Source: Novosphingobium sp. Chol11 (GTDB taxonomy: Bacteria; Pseudomonadota; Alphaproteobacteria; Sphingomonadales; Sphingomonadaceae). Taken from it: DNA of 64,000 bases. A program made the position numbers and the translations under genes. Location of the stretch: NCBI GenBank assembly GCA_945906105.1, contig CAMDQO010000001.1, positions 1 through 64,000 on the forward strand, written 5' to 3'. How positions within the stretch are numbered: the stretch's first letter is position 1; every line of letters begins with the position of its first letter. Positions 63,167 to 64,000 of the stretch are shown in pieces. The notes beneath the pieces are model-generated. The model searched no databases, was not told where the DNA came from, and saw only the letters and a list, made by a program, of their open reading frames with translations.

Positions 63167-63200
63167 GGGGTAATCCTCCCCCTGCCCTGCGGAGGGTGGT

Positions 63201-64000
63201 TTATTGCCCCGTCGCTTCCGCCAAAGCCTCATGCACCAGCGCCAAATCGTCCGGCTCGATGCAATAGGGCGGCATGACGTAGGCGGTATTGCCGAGCGGG
63301 CGGATGAGCAGATCGCGATCGCGGAAGAAGGCCAGCAGTTTAGGACCAAGCTCTGACAAGTATCCGCCGCCGCCGCCCACATAATCCACTGCAATCACAG
63401 TCCCGCATTGCCTTGGATTGGCAATACCGGGAACCTTGGCCAGCATGGCCAGCCCTTCCGCTTGCCGCGAGGCCAAATCGGCAATCCGCTCTGCCACCGG
63501 TTCCTCGCGCCACACTGCCAGATTGGCCAGCGCAGCGGCGCAGGCAATCGGGTTCGCGGTGTAGCTGGAGGAATGGTAGAAGGTCTTGGTACGGTCGGGT
63601 GAATAATGCGCGTCATAGACCGCCTCGCTGGCCATGGTGACGGCGAGCGGCAGCGATCCGCCCGTCAGCCCCTTGGCAAGGCACAGGATATCGGGTGTGA
63701 TTCCGGCCTGCTGGCAAGCGAGCATGGTGCCGGTGCGGCCCCAACCGGTCATCACTTCGTCAGCGATGAACAGCACGCCGTGCGCGGCGCAGACCGCGTG
63801 CATTTGCGCGAGCACCTGCGGTGCATAGATCAGCATTCCGCCCGCGCCGAGCAGCAGCGGCTCGACAATGAAGGCGGCGGCGGATTGCGTCAGGCAGGCC
63901 AGTTCCAGTGCATCGAGCGTCGCCTGTTCGCGTCCGACGACGGGAAACGGCACCGTGCCGACATCGAACAGCAGCGGCGCATAGGCCTGGTTGAACACGC
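63201..64000 (-). CDS. bioA: Adenosylmethionine-8-amino-7-oxononanoate aminotransferase (5' end outside the window)
   Basis: The visible C-terminal ~265 residues of a class III PLP aminotransferase of the biotin pathway have IVEPLLLGAGGMLIYAP, VLFIADEVMTGWGRTGTML with the PLP Asp, and the Schiff-base Lys in DILCLAKGLTGGSLPLAVTM. The BioA-type TKTFYHSSSYTANPIACAAA follows. The N-terminal part lies beyond base 64000. No other bio genes are in view. Confidence 0.88.
   Translation of the reverse strand, partial: VFNQAYAPLLFDVGTVPFPVVGREQATLDALELACLTQSAAAFIVEPLLLGAGGMLIYAPQVLAQMHAVCAAHGVLFIADEVMTGWGRTGTMLACQQAGITPDILCLAKGLTGGSLPLAVTMASEAVYDAHYSPDRTKTFYHSSSYTANPIACAAALANLAVWREEPVAERIADLASRQAEGLAMLAKVPGIANPRQCGTVIAVDYVGGGGGYLSELGPKLLAFFRDRDLLIRPLGNTAYVMPPYCIEPDDLALVHEALAEATGQ

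Overview
The window is typical chromosomal DNA of a high-GC alphaproteobacterium, almost certainly of the order Sphingomonadales; the genus cannot be fixed from sequence alone. Lineage markers include a PopZ-type polar organiser, GapR (DUF2312), DUF1491 and DUF1244 proteins, an UrcA-family protein, a ThiS-ThiG fusion, the CarD/FdxA/SUV3-like helicase neighbourhood and a LytTR/LytS-type two-component pair. No tRNA, rRNA, CRISPR, prophage or transposase was seen.

Layout. 1-10.7 kb: a possible LuxR-type C-terminus cut by the window edge, pyrD, gamma-glutamyltransferase, a long-chain acyl-CoA ligase, a two-gene unit of unknown function (the second product carries a HEPN-like R-N-x3-H motif), a fused thiS-thiG, a MerC-domain protein, heme A synthase, an exported protein of unknown function and rplM-rpsI with a clear terminator. 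10.7-16.8 kb: a 188-bp dispersed repeat, then four minus-strand genes that overlap by 4 nt each and encode homologues of the mycobacterial decaprenyl-phosphoryl-arabinose pathway (UbiA/DPPR synthase, GtrA, DprE1, DprE2). A polytopic GT-C-like protein is divergent to them, followed by a metallophosphoesterase and a small membrane protein. 17-27.3 kb: UrcA, a LytTR regulator and kinase, class I fumarase, a PCMT-like protein with TolC, PopZ, a thioesterase, Fe-S proteins, exonuclease III and a SleB-type hydrolase.

27.4-44.2 kb is the replication-origin neighbourhood. On the minus strand run ptsN, hpf, dnaQ, coaE, aroE, maf and the PEP-synthase regulator. A 308-bp gap follows, with DnaA-box-like sequences, four GANTC sites and an AT-rich stretch. 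On the plus strand follow hemE, hemJ, rho, an aspartyl-hydroxylase-like protein, mnmE, mnmG, rsmG, parA and parB. Three parS-type palindromes lie in and beside mnmG and rsmG. This is the classical alphaproteobacterial oriC-parABS arrangement.

44.3-64 kb: housekeeping and metabolic genes, including free methionine-R-sulfoxide reductase, a PQQ-type sugar dehydrogenase, a DUF815 ATPase, acyl-CoA dehydrogenase, TsaC/Sua5, a GSG-repeat lipoprotein, CarD, FdxA, the helicase, an M23 peptidase, hemB, a gamma-carbonic anhydrase, DUF167, yebC-ruvC (ruvC apparently starting at CTG), gapR, DUF1244, pyruvate kinase and a partial bioA. A second copy of the dispersed repeat, in opposite orientation, and a long perfect-arm palindrome lie at 59.4-59.7 kb.

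The most unusual system is the compact DPA-type lipid-linked pentose module with its dedicated GT-C-like enzyme, in a Gram-negative genome without a mycobacterial arabinan wall.
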